A stretch of 64,000 nt of DNA from an uncultured Corynebacterium sp. (lineage in GTDB: Bacteria > Actinomycetota > Actinomycetes > Mycobacteriales > Mycobacteriaceae): assembly GCF_946222835.1 (NCBI RefSeq), contig NZ_CAMIHD010000013.1, positions 1 through 64,000 of the forward strand, given 5' to 3'. Below the pieces are notes generated by a model that saw nothing but the letters and a program-made list of their open reading frames with translations, had not been told where the DNA came from and searched no databases. The position numbers and the translations under genes were made by a program. Below, in pieces: positions 1 through 8,313 of this stretch. Positions within the stretch are counted from its first letter, which is position 1; every line of letters begins with the position of its first letter.

Positions 1-25
1 GAAGCCCTAACCGCCTAGAATTAAA

Positions 26-61
26 CCAGTCCAACTTTCGGGGGCCAGTTCAAAGGACTGG
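26..61. terminator. possible weak terminator hairpin
   Basis: An inverted repeat CCAGTCC (26-32) / GGACTGG (55-61) with inner AACT/AGTT pairing lies just past the stop of the leftmost minus-strand gene. There is no clear T-run, so this may be only a weak hairpin. Nothing else is recognisable in positions 1-119. Confidence 0.3.
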
Positions 62-119
62 CGGGGCGCTTTTCTATCGGCTAGGCGCTTTCGGAAGCTT
101 GAGTCGAGAGGATAGGGGG

Positions 120-1610
120 TTAGGCAGGTAGCCAAGCGTAGCCATAGGGGCCGAGCTCCACTGGGCCGAGATCGATGGAACTATCACTGAAGTTGTGCAG
201 GCACAGCAGATCACCGCGTTGGTAGCCAAGGACGGCCTCTTCGCCGGTCTCAACCGGCTCGCACGGCGCGGTACCGAGATCAGGGTGGGCATGGCGTTGG
301 GCGATCATGGAGCGGACGGTGTTGAGCAACGAGGCGGCGTCCTCAACTTGGGCGGCCACAGACGTTCCGCCTACAACCGGCAGCCGGGATGGCGCGTTGA
401 TGCTGAAACCGGCGTGTTCGGAATCGTCCCACTGCATTGGGGTGCGCACCGCATAGCGGTCTGGGAGCGTGGTGTCATCGAGCATGCCAATCTCGTCGCC
501 GTAGTAGATAAACGGCGCGCCCGGCAGGGTCATCAGCAGTGAAAACATCAGTTCCATCTTGCGGCGGTCGCCGTTCATCAGCGGCATGAGCCGGCGAGCG
601 ATTCCTACGTGGGCGCGCATTTCATCATCGGGGAGGAAGGCTTCATACATGAGCTCGCGCACGGTATCGTCCACCATTTCCAACGTGAGCTCATCGTGGT
701 TGCGCAGGAAGGTACCCCACTGGCAGCCTTCCGGCAGGGAAGGCAGTTCGTCGAGGATGGAGTAGACCGGGGTGGCGTCGCCAAGCGCCAAAGCTTGATA
801 CAACCGCGGCATGACTGGGAAGTTGAAGACCATGTGGAAGCGCTCGCCCTGTCCGTAGAATTGCATGGTTTCGGCCGGCGGCTGGTTGGCCTCCGCGATG
901 AGCACGGCATCCGGGTAGTGCGCGTCCATGAAGGAGCGAATCTTTTCCACAAACTCGATGGTCTCCGGCAGGGATTCGCCGCCTAAACCATCGCGCTCAA
1001 AGAGATAAGCAATAGCATCGAGGCGCAGGCCGTCTAGGCCCTTATCCATCCAGAAGGACAAAATTTTGAAAACTTCCTCCTGCACGGCCGGGTTATCGTA
1101 GTTCAAATCCGGCTGGTGGGAGTAAAAGCGGTGGAAGTAGTACTGGCCGCGCTTGTCGTCCCAGGTCCAGTTGGAAGTCTCCACGTCAGTGAAAATGACG
1201 CGGATTTCGGGGTAGCGCTCCGGGTCATCGCCCCAGACATAGAAATCGCCATAAGGGCCTGTGGGATCCGTGCGGGAGGCCTGGAACCATGGGTGATCGG
1301 AGCTGGTGTGGTTGAGCGCTAGGTCCGTCATGATGCGCATGCCACGGCGGTGTAGCTCCGCAATGAGCTCTTCAAAATCCTCCATCGTGCCATAATCTGG
1401 GTGGATGGAGTAGTAGTCCGCGATATCGTAGCCATCGTCGCGCAGGGGGCTGGCATAAAACGGCGAAAGCCACAGGCAGTCCACGCCGAGCCACTGGAGG
1501 TAGTCCAGCTTTTCGATGACTCCGCGCAGCGTTCCTACCTCCTTATCGCCATCGGCCTTAAACGAGCCGACGAGGGCCTGGTAGAAGACGGCATTGTGGT
1601 ACCAGCTCAT
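120..1610 (-). CDS. GH13 alpha-glucosidase/trehalose-synthase-like enzyme
   Basis: A 496-residue glycoside hydrolase family 13 protein. The conserved GH13 regions are visible: DLALNHTS (about 96-103), GLDGLRLDAI with nucleophile Asp198, LIAEANQ with acid/base Glu240, and FLRNHDEL with Asp306. The stretch around Glu240 and the RNHDELTLE block closely resemble trehalose synthase (TreS). It is shorter than usual TreS and has no maltokinase domain, so an alpha-glucosidase or a maltose/trehalose-converting role are both possible. The frame stays open to 1808, but the start at 1610 has an AGGA ribosome site and the upstream residues do not look like an enzyme. The start overlaps the stop of the small membrane gene by four bases, which makes it the last gene of the maltose transporter operon. 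It probably acts in the cytoplasm on imported maltose or maltodextrin. Confidence 0.85.
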   Translation of the reverse strand: MSWYHNAVFYQALVGSFKADGDKEVGTLRGVIEKLDYLQWLGVDCLWLSPFYASPLRDDGYDIADYYSIHPDYGTMEDFEELIAELHRRGMRIMTDLALNHTSSDHPWFQASRTDPTGPYGDFYVWGDDPERYPEIRVIFTDVETSNWTWDDKRGQYYFHRFYSHQPDLNYDNPAVQEEVFKILSFWMDKGLDGLRLDAIAYLFERDGLGGESLPETIEFVEKIRSFMDAHYPDAVLIAEANQPPAETMQFYGQGERFHMVFNFPVMPRLYQALALGDATPVYSILDELPSLPEGCQWGTFLRNHDELTLEMVDDTVRELMYEAFLPDDEMRAHVGIARRLMPLMNGDRRKMELMFSLLMTLPGAPFIYYGDEIGMLDDTTLPDRYAVRTPMQWDDSEHAGFSINAPSRLPVVGGTSVAAQVEDAASLLNTVRSMIAQRHAHPDLGTAPCEPVETGEEAVLGYQRGDLLCLHNFSDSSIDLGPVELGPYGYAWLPA

Positions 1611-1792
1611 GAAAGGTCCTTCCTTTTGGCCCGCCAGGTCAGGTAGGTAAAAAGGCACAGTACTCCGGCTACGAGACCGGGCCAGATGGCGGGGGAGTCG
1701 TGAAAGAGGTTGATAATGGCCTGGATAACCGCGAGGACGCTGAAGAAACCAAGAAAGCCCAGCGCGGTATCCCACAGCATGGCCCGGCGCAT
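1607..1792 (-). CDS. musI: small membrane protein, MusI-like
   Basis: A 61-residue protein with two hydrophobic segments (about 10-28 and 35-52) and a short basic C-terminal tail (WRAKRKD). It starts in a TAATG overlap with the MusG permease gene and ends overlapping the start of the GH13 gene, so translation of all three is probably coupled. In C. glutamicum the maltose importer MusEFGK2I includes a small membrane protein, MusI, of unknown mechanism, encoded next to the permeases. The symbol rests on position, size and topology rather than on a recognised motif. It could instead be an unrelated small membrane protein. Confidence 0.6.
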   Translation of the reverse strand: MRRAMLWDTALGFLGFFSVLAVIQAIINLFHDSPAIWPGLVAGVLCLFTYLTWRAKRKDLS

Positions 1793-2613
1793 TAGGCCTT
1801 GACACCACCTGCGGTCAGGCCAGCGACGATGCGGTGTTGGAAGATGAGCACCATGATGACCAAGGGGATGGTCACCAAAGCGCCAGCGGCCATGGTGGCG
1901 GCATACGGGTACTCAAAGGCCGAGGGGCCAGAGAAACGCGCGATAGCCACGGTTACTGGTTCGGTATCGGTGGTAGAGAGCTGCTTGGCCAGCATGAACT
2001 CATTCCAGGTGGTGATAAAGGCGATAATTGCGGTGGTAAATAGTGCCGGGGCGGCTAGCGGTAGTAGCACCAGGCGGAAGGCTTGGGAGCGTGAGGCGCC
2101 ATCCACACGGGCTGCTTCTTCCAGTTCCCAGGGAAGCTGGCGGAAAAAACTCAGCAGCGTATAAACCGTCAAAGGAAGCGCGAAGGAAATATTAGGGATG
2201 ATCATTGCGCGGTAGGTACCAATCCATTCCAGGTTGCCAAAGAGCTGGAAGAGCGGGGTGACCAAGGCAATGGCCGGGAACATGGAGGCAGCCAGAATAA
2301 TACCGGTCACGATTCCCTTGCCCGGAAAGTCATAACGGGAGAGCGCATAGGCGGTAAAGACGCCGATGAGCACGGCTACCGCTGTGGTAACCAGGGAAAT
2401 GAGCAGCGAGTTCCCGAGGGCGGCTAGGAAGTCATTTCCCTTATCGGTAGCCAGGGCATCGCGGAAATTATCCAGCGTGACGTGGGTGGGCCACGGGGTG
2501 GTATCGAAGGTGAATCGCTGATCTCGCAGCGCCGTCACCAGCATCCAGTAGAAGGGTGCTAGGCCCCAGAACATGATGAAGACGATGCCGGCGTAGTGTC
2601 CGAATTTACGCAT
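1792..2613 (-). CDS. musG: maltose ABC transporter permease MusG
   Basis: A 273-residue MalG-type inner membrane permease with six predicted hydrophobic segments. The cytoplasmic EAA loop is visible as ELEEAARVDGASRSQAFRLVLLP, read here in two parts: EEAARVDGASR followed by the conserved leucine-rich coupling helix. The EAA loop contacts the ATPase MusK. The gene overlaps the downstream small membrane gene and follows musF with a shared base at 2613, so the two permeases are co-translated. The assignment to the mus system rests on gene order and the presence of the MusI-like gene. The substrate could be maltose, maltodextrin or trehalose. Confidence 0.85.
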   Translation of the reverse strand: MRKFGHYAGIVFIMFWGLAPFYWMLVTALRDQRFTFDTTPWPTHVTLDNFRDALATDKGNDFLAALGNSLLISLVTTAVAVLIGVFTAYALSRYDFPGKGIVTGIILAASMFPAIALVTPLFQLFGNLEWIGTYRAMIIPNISFALPLTVYTLLSFFRQLPWELEEAARVDGASRSQAFRLVLLPLAAPALFTTAIIAFITTWNEFMLAKQLSTTDTEPVTVAIARFSGPSAFEYPYAATMAAGALVTIPLVIMVLIFQHRIVAGLTAGGVKA

Positions 2614-3617
2614 TATTTAGCTGCCTTCCTGCCGGAGACATCCGCGCCAAGGAAGCGGATGAGGATAAAGGCGACGACGAAGATAAGAAGGAAAATTAGG
2701 GTGGAGAGCGCGGAGGCGGAATTGAAGTTGCCCTGGCGCATATCCTCCACCACCAGCTGCGAGATAGTCGCGGTGGGGGAGTTGGAGGAACTAGAAATCA
2801 TGATGACCGGAAGGTCATACATGCGCAGCGCGTCCAAGGTGCGGAAGAGTACGGCCACCATGAGCGCTGGGCGCACTAGCGGGAGGGTGATCTGGAAGAA
2901 CGTTTGGATGCGATTAGCACCATCCACGCGGGCAGCATCGTAGACGTCCTTGGGGATCATTTGCAGGCCGGCCAGGATGAGTAGCGCCATAAACGGGGCG
3001 GTCTTCCACACATCCGCGATGATGACGGCCAGGCGGGCGTAGAACGGGTCCGTGGTCCAGGCGATCTGTGCACCAAGCAGCGAGTTGACGATGCCATCCG
3101 GGGCAAACATGAACTGCCATAGCTTGGCCGTGACGGCCGTTGGAATGGCCCAGGGGATAAGCACCGCCGCACGCACGAGGCCGCGGCCGCGGTACTCGCC
3201 GTTCATGATGAGAGCCATCAGCATACCCAGGATGGTCTCCAGCAGCACGGTAACGATAGTGAAAAAGAGCGTGATCTTGACCGCTGGCCAAAAGTCCGTG
3301 GCAATTACTCCCGGCGGGCAGGTAGAAATCTGACCAGTGCCGGATACGCACTGGTTGTTAATCCAGTACAGGTAATTTTCCAGCCCGGCAAAACCACCTT
3401 CCTCAAAAAGCCCCGTCTGCGGGTTGAGGTGCCTATTTCCCTGAAAGGACAGGAAAATGGCGCGGATGATGGGGTAGCCGATGATGACGGCGAGCACGAG
3501 GAGCGCCGGAGCAATCAGCCCGGCCACGCGCCCATAATTCTTGCGCTGGGGCTTCGGCGCGCTTGCCGACGCCCCCTTCGGCGCCCCCTTGGACGCAGTC
3601 GGCGAAGCTATAGCCAC
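2613..3617 (-). CDS. musF: maltose ABC transporter permease MusF
   Basis: A 334-residue MalF-type permease. A charged, Ala/Pro-rich cytoplasmic N-terminus (1-30) is followed by about six hydrophobic segments. A long external loop after the first segment contains two Cys residues (NQCVSGTGQISTCPP). The EAA loop is seen as DVYDAARVDGANRIQTF, followed by LPLVRPAL. It pairs with MusG to form the translocation channel. It is separated from the upstream binding-protein gene by 122 bases that contain a terminator-like hairpin, so its transcription is probably partial read-through from musE. Confidence 0.85.
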   Translation of the reverse strand: MAIASPTASKGAPKGASASAPKPQRKNYGRVAGLIAPALLVLAVIIGYPIIRAIFLSFQGNRHLNPQTGLFEEGGFAGLENYLYWINNQCVSGTGQISTCPPGVIATDFWPAVKITLFFTIVTVLLETILGMLMALIMNGEYRGRGLVRAAVLIPWAIPTAVTAKLWQFMFAPDGIVNSLLGAQIAWTTDPFYARLAVIIADVWKTAPFMALLILAGLQMIPKDVYDAARVDGANRIQTFFQITLPLVRPALMVAVLFRTLDALRMYDLPVIMISSSSNSPTATISQLVVEDMRQGNFNSASALSTLIFLLIFVVAFILIRFLGADVSGRKAAK

Positions 3618-3694
3618 GCTGGACCGCCTTTCTGTTCAAGAAATGCTAAGTATTGGCTAGATTCTATCCCCATTAGGGGAGTGAAAACCACAAA

Positions 3695-3728
3695 GGGTGA
3701 GGCAGCGGGGTGTCCGCCTACCTCACCC
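3695..3728 (-). terminator. intra-operon terminator/attenuator between musE and musF
   Basis: Read on the minus strand, GGGTGAGG and CCTCACCC arms with an inner GGCGG/CCGCTG pairing form a strong hairpin, followed by TTTGTGGTTTTC. This fits a leaky Rho-independent terminator that would leave the binding protein more abundant than the permeases, a common arrangement in ABC import operons. Confidence 0.6.
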
Positions 3729-3739
3729 GGATTGGGCGT

Positions 3740-4990
3740 TTAGCCCTGGGAAGCCGATTCGATGGCCGCCTTCATATCGGCGGTGGCATCATCCACCGAC
3801 TTGCCATCCGTCAATGCAGCGTAGGCATTGTCTTGGATGGCCTTGGAAATCGCCGAGTAGAACGGGGAAACCGGGCGCGGTGCCGCGTTCTCCAGAGATT
3901 CCTTCAGCGCCGGCAGGTATGGGAACTCCTGCTGCAGCTGCGGGTCATCGTAGATGGAGGCCAAGACTGGTGGGAAGGACTGCTCCGCAAAGGACTTCTG
4001 GTTGTCCTCGTTGATGATGAACTTCATAAAGTCGAGCGCAGTGCCCTTATTCTTGGAGTTGATATTGATGCCGTTGTTGTAGCCGCCCAGCGTGGAAACG
4101 CCTACGCCGTCCTTGCCCAGCGGGGCCTGGACCTCGACGTCGACGCCGGCATCGACCGCATTGGAGTACATATATGGCCAGTTCATGGCAAAGGCGGTCT
4201 TGCCCTCAGTAAAGGCCATATTGGTTTCTTCCTCGGTGGCGGCGGTGGAGTCCTTGGAAATGGTCTCCTCCTTGTACGCATCCACCATGGCCTGAAGACC
4301 GTCCTTGGCTTCCTTGGAATCCACGGTGACATTGCCGTCCTTGTCCAAGACAGAGCCGCCCCAGCCTTCCATGAAGTCTGCGGTATTGAGTGCAAGGCCT
4401 TCGTACTGCTTGAGCTGGGTGGTCAGGCAGTCTTTGCCCTTGTCCAGCGCCTTACATGCGGACTTCAGATCTGCGAACTTCTCCGGTGTCTCCTTCGCGA
4501 GCTCGGTATTGCGGAAAAGTAGCTGTCCGTTGGTATTTTGCGGCAGTGCGTAGAGAACATCGTTATAGGTGGCAGACTCCACGGTAGCCGGCAGCAATTC
4601 ATCCGTATTGGTCTCAAAATCTCCCTTGAGCGGCTGGAGCCACTGGTTGGCGGCGAATTCCGCGGTCCACACCACGTCGAGTGCCATGACATCGTAGTCA
4701 TCGCTGCCCGCCTGCAGGGACTGTACGAGGGTCTCGCGCTGGGCGTCGGCCTCGCCGGCCAGTTCCTTGAGCGTGACCTTCTCATCTGGGTGTTGCTCAT
4801 TCCACTTTTCGATGATGGGGGTCACCTTGTCCGTGTCATTTTTGCCCATGGCAAAAGTGATGGGGCCGTGCGCATCCGCCCCGCCTTCGGAGGAACCGCC
4901 CGCAGCGGAATCGGAGGAGGAAGAAGAGCAGCCGGCCAGAGCCAGAACTGCGGTGGTCGCAACGGTAGTGCGAAGCAGGAATTTCTGCAT
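3740..4990 (-). CDS. musE: maltose-type sugar-binding lipoprotein MusE
   Basis: A 416-residue extracytoplasmic solute-binding protein of the family 1 (MalE/UgpB) type. The N-terminus is a lipoprotein signal: basic MQKFLLR, a hydrophobic core, and lipobox LALAGC with acceptor Cys21, followed by a Ser-rich linker. The body has the family features ITFAMGKNDTD, VDVMALDVVWTAEF-like and WPYMYSNAVDAG. The start at 4990 is preferred over an in-frame GTG at 4999 because that GTG lies inside the ribosome site AAAGGTG. It delivers substrate to MusFG. About 190 bases upstream separate it from musK, which is transcribed in the same direction. Confidence 0.88.
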   Translation of the reverse strand: MQKFLLRTTVATTAVLALAGCSSSSSDSAAGGSSEGGADAHGPITFAMGKNDTDKVTPIIEKWNEQHPDEKVTLKELAGEADAQRETLVQSLQAGSDDYDVMALDVVWTAEFAANQWLQPLKGDFETNTDELLPATVESATYNDVLYALPQNTNGQLLFRNTELAKETPEKFADLKSACKALDKGKDCLTTQLKQYEGLALNTADFMEGWGGSVLDKDGNVTVDSKEAKDGLQAMVDAYKEETISKDSTAATEEETNMAFTEGKTAFAMNWPYMYSNAVDAGVDVEVQAPLGKDGVGVSTLGGYNNGININSKNKGTALDFMKFIINEDNQKSFAEQSFPPVLASIYDDPQLQQEFPYLPALKESLENAAPRPVSPFYSAISKAIQDNAYAALTDGKSVDDATADMKAAIESASQG

Positions 4991-5179
4991 GGAAATCACC
5001 TTTCGGAAAACTTTCGTTTCTTTAAACCTAAAATACGGAAACCAAAAGGTGGATAATTTTGGCCTATTTAACTCTAAATGGGGGTAGTAAGGGGGATGCG
5101 GCTGGCTCGGCCGTGTACCGGTTCTACGACGGCCTAGCTGCCTTTGCGGATAAGTCTCCTCCGTGGGGAATCGTGGGTG

Positions 5180-6172
5180 CTAGTCCTGGGCGATGCGACG
5201 GCCGGTTTCCGGATCGAAGCGGTGCACCTCACGTGGGTTGAAGGTCAGCACCACCTCTTCACCGCGCTGCGGTGGGGTACCTTCGGCGCGGGCGACCAAC
5301 CTATTTTCACCCACGGTGACATAGACATAAGACTCTGCGCCCAGCTCTTCCACAATGTCCACCACGCCCTGGAAGCCTACCGGGCCTTTATTGATAAACA
5401 TCTTTTCCGGCCGCACACCCACGCGGGAACCGTTGTAGTCAAAGATATTCATCGCCGGCGAACCGATGAAGCCGGCGACGAATTCATTTGCGGGGGCGTC
5501 GTAAAGCTCGCGCGGCGGGGCAACTTGCTGCAGCTCGCCGTCCTTGAGTACTGCCACGCGGTCACCCATGGTCATAGCCTCAACCTGGTCGTGGGTAACG
5601 TATACCGTCGTCGTGCCCAGGCGCTGCTGCAGGCTGGCCAGCTCTGCACGGGTCTGCACGCGCAGCTTGGCATCCAAGTTCGAGAGCGGCTCATCCATGA
5701 GGAATGCCTTCGGCTCGCGCACGATGGCGCGGCCCATAGCCACCCGCTGGCGCTGGCCACCGGATAGATCCTTGGGCTTGCGCTTGAGGTATTCGGTCAG
5801 GCCGAGCGTTTCCGCCGCCTCATGCACTTTGGCCTTGATTTCGGCCTTCGGTAGCTTCGCCAATTTCAAGGCAAAACCCATGTTTTCCTCCACCGTCAGG
5901 TGCGGGTAGAGGGCATAGTTCTGGAAGACCATGGCGATATCGCGATCGCCTGGCTCTAGGTCGGTCACGTCCTTGTCATCAATGGTGATGCGGCCGCTGG
6001 AGGTAGGTTCCAGCCCCGCCAGCGCACGCAGCGTCGTGGACTTGCCGCAACCTGAAGGGCCAACGAGGACCAAAAACTCGCCGTCCGCGATATCGAGATC
6101 CAAGTCCTTAACCGTGGGAGTGCTCGCGCCGGGGTAGGTGATGTTGACCTTTTCAAAAGTGACCTTTGCCAT
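5180..6172 (-). CDS. musK: sugar ABC transporter ATPase MusK (MsiK/UgpC/MalK type)
   Basis: A 330-residue CUT1-family ATPase. Walker A is GPSGCGKST (38-46), the signature is LSGGQRQRVAMGRA, Walker B is FLMDEPLSNLD, and the switch His lies in YVTHDQ. The C-terminal third is the MalK-type regulatory OB-fold domain (GVRPEKM). It powers MusFG and may also energise other CUT1 importers, as MsiK proteins do. The start at 6172 lacks a Shine-Dalgarno sequence but is preceded, seven bases upstream, by a TAGTGT box, so the message may be leaderless. It diverges from birA across 44 bases. It lies first in the mus cluster but is separated from musE by about 190 bases. Confidence 0.87.
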   Translation of the reverse strand: MAKVTFEKVNITYPGASTPTVKDLDLDIADGEFLVLVGPSGCGKSTTLRALAGLEPTSSGRITIDDKDVTDLEPGDRDIAMVFQNYALYPHLTVEENMGFALKLAKLPKAEIKAKVHEAAETLGLTEYLKRKPKDLSGGQRQRVAMGRAIVREPKAFLMDEPLSNLDAKLRVQTRAELASLQQRLGTTTVYVTHDQVEAMTMGDRVAVLKDGELQQVAPPRELYDAPANEFVAGFIGSPAMNIFDYNGSRVGVRPEKMFINKGPVGFQGVVDIVEELGAESYVYVTVGENRLVARAEGTPPQRGEEVVLTFNPREVHRFDPETGRRIAQD

Positions 6173-6216
6173 GCGCAACACACTAGCACCATTGGTGGCC
6201 GGTATCCTTAAAGCTT

Positions 6217-7101
6217 ATGACTGCACTTGATTTGGAACGCATCCGTACCGCGCTGGCAGACGATTTCACCACCATCGATTTCGTGGAAAAGACCGGCTCC
6301 ACCAATACCGATTTGATGCAGGCCAACAATGTTGCGGATGGCACTGTGCTGCTTGCCGACGAACAACTTTCCGGCAAGGGTCGCCTCGGCCGCTCCTGGA
6401 CCGCACCGGCCGGCTCCCAGGTTATTCTCTCCGTGCTTTTGCTGCCGGAATCTCTCGATCGCCTCGGCACCCTACCTCTGGCAGCGGGCCTCGCGGTGAC
6501 CGACTCAATCGAGGGAACCGTGCTGAAGTGGCCGAATGATGTGCATATCGACGGCAATAAGCTGTGCGGCATCCTCGCTGAAGCCGGTCCCGTGGGCCAG
6601 GCTTTCAAGGCCGCGCCAAAGACCGAGCTGAACAAGGTGGAGGTAGGTAAGGCTGAGGTCAACAAGGCCGAAGTCAATAAAGCCGAAGTTAACAAGGCCG
6701 AGGTCAATAAAGCAGAAGTTAATAAGGCAGTAGGTGGCGCCGCACCGTCTGCGCGCGTCGTCGTAGGCATGGGCATCAATGTCACCTTGACCCGCGAGGA
6801 CCTGCCGATTGAAAAGGCTACCTCGCTTGCCCTCGAAGGCCGCGATACCGACCGCACCGAGCTCGCCATTAACGTGCTCAAGAACCTACGCCGTCGCATT
6901 GTGCAGTGGGAGAACCAAGATCCACAGCTCCTGCGCGACTACCGTGCGGTGTGCTCCTCGCTTGGCCAAGAGGTGCGCCTAGAAACTCCCTCCGGCGATG
7001 TCACCGGGCACGTCGATGAAATCGGCGAGGACGGCCGCATTATGGTCGCTGGTGAGTACTATTCCGCGGGCGATGTCACGCACTTGCGACCGCAGCAATA
7101 G
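6217..7101 (+). CDS. birA: biotin-[acetyl-CoA-carboxylase] ligase with repeat insertion
   Basis: A 294-residue biotin protein ligase without an N-terminal DNA-binding domain (group I type). The biotin-binding loop GKGRLGRSW lies at 53-61, the catalytic KWPNDV at 104-109, and VVVGMGINV at 186-194. It transfers biotin via biotinyl-AMP to carboxyl-carrier lysines, which in this window include the carboxylase at 26.8 kb. The loop between the LCGIL strand and the VVVGMGINV strand, normally short, is expanded by about 35 residues of NKAEV repeats (139-173). All catalytic motifs remain intact, so the protein is probably active. A TATCCT box ends eight bases before the ATG, which suggests a leaderless transcript. 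The next gene follows 37 bases downstream. Confidence 0.92.
   Translation: MTALDLERIRTALADDFTTIDFVEKTGSTNTDLMQANNVADGTVLLADEQLSGKGRLGRSWTAPAGSQVILSVLLLPESLDRLGTLPLAAGLAVTDSIEGTVLKWPNDVHIDGNKLCGILAEAGPVGQAFKAAPKTELNKVEVGKAEVNKAEVNKAEVNKAEVNKAEVNKAVGGAAPSARVVVGMGINVTLTREDLPIEKATSLALEGRDTDRTELAINVLKNLRRRIVQWENQDPQLLRDYRAVCSSLGQEVRLETPSGDVTGHVDEIGEDGRIMVAGEYYSAGDVTHLRPQQ
6631..6735 (+). repeat. 15-bp in-frame tandem repeat inside birA
   Basis: Seven consecutive 15-base units encode NKVEV, GKAEV, four NKAEV and a degenerate NKAVG. The unit reads roughly AACAAGGCCGAAGTC. Units differ mainly at third codon positions (AAC/AAT, AAG/AAA, GCC/GCA, GTC/GTT), so most changes are silent. That suggests an old repeat kept at the protein level rather than a fresh slippage event. 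Confidence 0.93.
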
Positions 7102-7138
7102 ACCACCACAGTAGGCGCACAAGGTAGTATCCGTACCC

Positions 7139-7579
7139 ATGGGACTAATGAAGATGGGCCAAGGAGAAATCAAGCGCGCGGATGTCTCCGCACCTTTCCG
7201 CGCGCTGACTTTCCCCTTCCTCGAGCTTGTCCTCATTACCGGGCTGCTGTGGATCGCCATCGGCTGGTGCGATGTCCAAGCGGTAGACCCGATGCTGCGC
7301 AATGGCCTCGTTGCGGTATGGGCGCTGCTGGGAATCTGGCGCTTTGTCATCCCGCTTTATAAGGCTCGCCGCAAGCGTTTCATCGTGACCAACCGGCGCG
7401 TTATCGCGCGTGAGGGTCGCAATATTGACTCGATTCCACTGCAGGATATTCGCGGTGCCCGCAAGCGCCGGGGCGGGGTTTCCCTTGCCATTCACGGCTG
7501 GGATCGAGCCATGTATTTTCCTAACGTGGCAAAGCCCAAACGCGTGGCAGAGATTATTAATGATCGCCCTTGGTTTTAA
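7139..7579 (+). CDS. PH-domain (bPH_2) membrane protein
   Basis: A 146-residue protein with two hydrophobic segments (about 22-42 and 52-70), then a bacterial pleckstrin-homology-like domain recognisable from FIVTNRRVIAREG and DSIPLQDIRGARKRRG. Such DUF304/bPH_2 proteins are membrane-anchored with a cytoplasmic beta domain; their function is mostly unknown. TAGTAT at 7125-7130 sits eight bases before the ATG and no ribosome site is visible, so the message is probably leaderless. The 3' end overlaps the convergent acetolactate decarboxylase gene by 23 bases. The position between birA and purK matches the usual corynebacterial neighbourhood. Confidence 0.82.
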   Translation: MGLMKMGQGEIKRADVSAPFRALTFPFLELVLITGLLWIAIGWCDVQAVDPMLRNGLVAVWALLGIWRFVIPLYKARRKRFIVTNRRVIAREGRNIDSIPLQDIRGARKRRGGVSLAIHGWDRAMYFPNVAKPKRVAEIINDRPWF

Positions 7580-8288
7580 CCTCAGTGGTGTGCAGCTGGC
7601 TATCTAGGTCCTCAGGCGAGAGGTTGGCCCGGCTAAATTCCTGCGTAAGGGGTAGGCGCAGCTCTAAATCAGAGGCGGGACAAAGCTCAATAGTTGCCTC
7701 ATCCACCACATAGTCCAGTACATGGCCGCCGGAGGTCCGGGCGGCGTCGATAAAGTGCACGTGGCAGCCCGGCACCGAAATTCCTTTTTCATAAACGGGG
7801 GTGCGGAAGCCCCCGATGACGCCTTCGACGTCGGTAAAGTGCAGCTCCTTATCGCTACCCACGGCCTCTGACATTGGAGGATAGGGCTTTTCCTGCTTGA
7901 CCACCGTGCGGGTGGTGACCTCCTTAAAAGTGCCCACGATGCGCACTGCATACATGTAGTTGGCGGAAGGCTCGAGCCTATCGATAAAGGCGGAGAGCTG
8001 ATCACGGCGCAGGCCCGCGGGGGCGTCGGCAGTAATGCGCGGGACAAAATTGGTGGCTACCGCAAACGGGGTGCGCTGATCCAAATCTGCAATCTGCGCG
8101 GAGCCATCGCCCCGCAGCTGGTAGCAGGTGCCATCCAAGATAATCATCTCGCCGTCGAGACCATCAAAGGTGCCCAGGCCGAAGTTTCCCTTTCTCAGCA
8201 GTTCCGAAATGGTCATTTCGCCGTCATAAATGCCGTCAAGCAAAGCGGTCATGAGCGAGTTCTGGAAGATGGTATGACGAGTGAACAT
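7557..8288 (-). CDS. budA: alpha-acetolactate decarboxylase
   Basis: A 243-residue protein that should convert (S)-2-acetolactate to acetoin and CO2 in the cytoplasm. Family signatures are IFQNSLMTALLDGIYDG near the N-terminus, LLRKGNFGLGTFDGLDGEMI, and the metal-binding His cluster in PGCHVHFID with a second part in SGGHVLDY. The start MFTRH at 8288 matches the family; an upstream in-frame extension to 8369 would run into purK. No acetolactate synthase or butanediol dehydrogenase lies nearby, so it may act as an overflow valve for branched-chain amino acid synthesis. It is inserted between two genes that are usually adjacent in corynebacteria, on the opposite strand. Confidence 0.88.
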   Translation of the reverse strand: MFTRHTIFQNSLMTALLDGIYDGEMTISELLRKGNFGLGTFDGLDGEMIILDGTCYQLRGDGSAQIADLDQRTPFAVATNFVPRITADAPAGLRRDQLSAFIDRLEPSANYMYAVRIVGTFKEVTTRTVVKQEKPYPPMSEAVGSDKELHFTDVEGVIGGFRTPVYEKGISVPGCHVHFIDAARTSGGHVLDYVVDEATIELCPASDLELRLPLTQEFSRANLSPEDLDSQLHTTEVKTKGDH

Positions 8289-8313
8289 AGTATCCAGGCT
8301 AGTATTGGGGAAC
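8289..8313. promoter_or_regulatory. 25-bp divergent budA/purK promoter space
   Basis: Only 25 bases separate the two start codons. On the plus strand TAGTAT (8300-8305) stands eight bases before the GTG of purK. On the minus strand TAGCCT lies seven bases before the ATG of budA. No ribosome site is seen for either gene, so both transcripts are probably leaderless and the two promoters must overlap each other and the opposing 5' coding sequence. Confidence 0.5.

Noticed and set aside
6631..6735. possible CRISPR-like array
   Set aside because: Units are 15 bases with no spacers and are in frame with birA.
6183..6899. minus-strand open frame with TSALL repeats
   Set aside because: Antisense of birA; the repeat is the complement of the NKAEV units.
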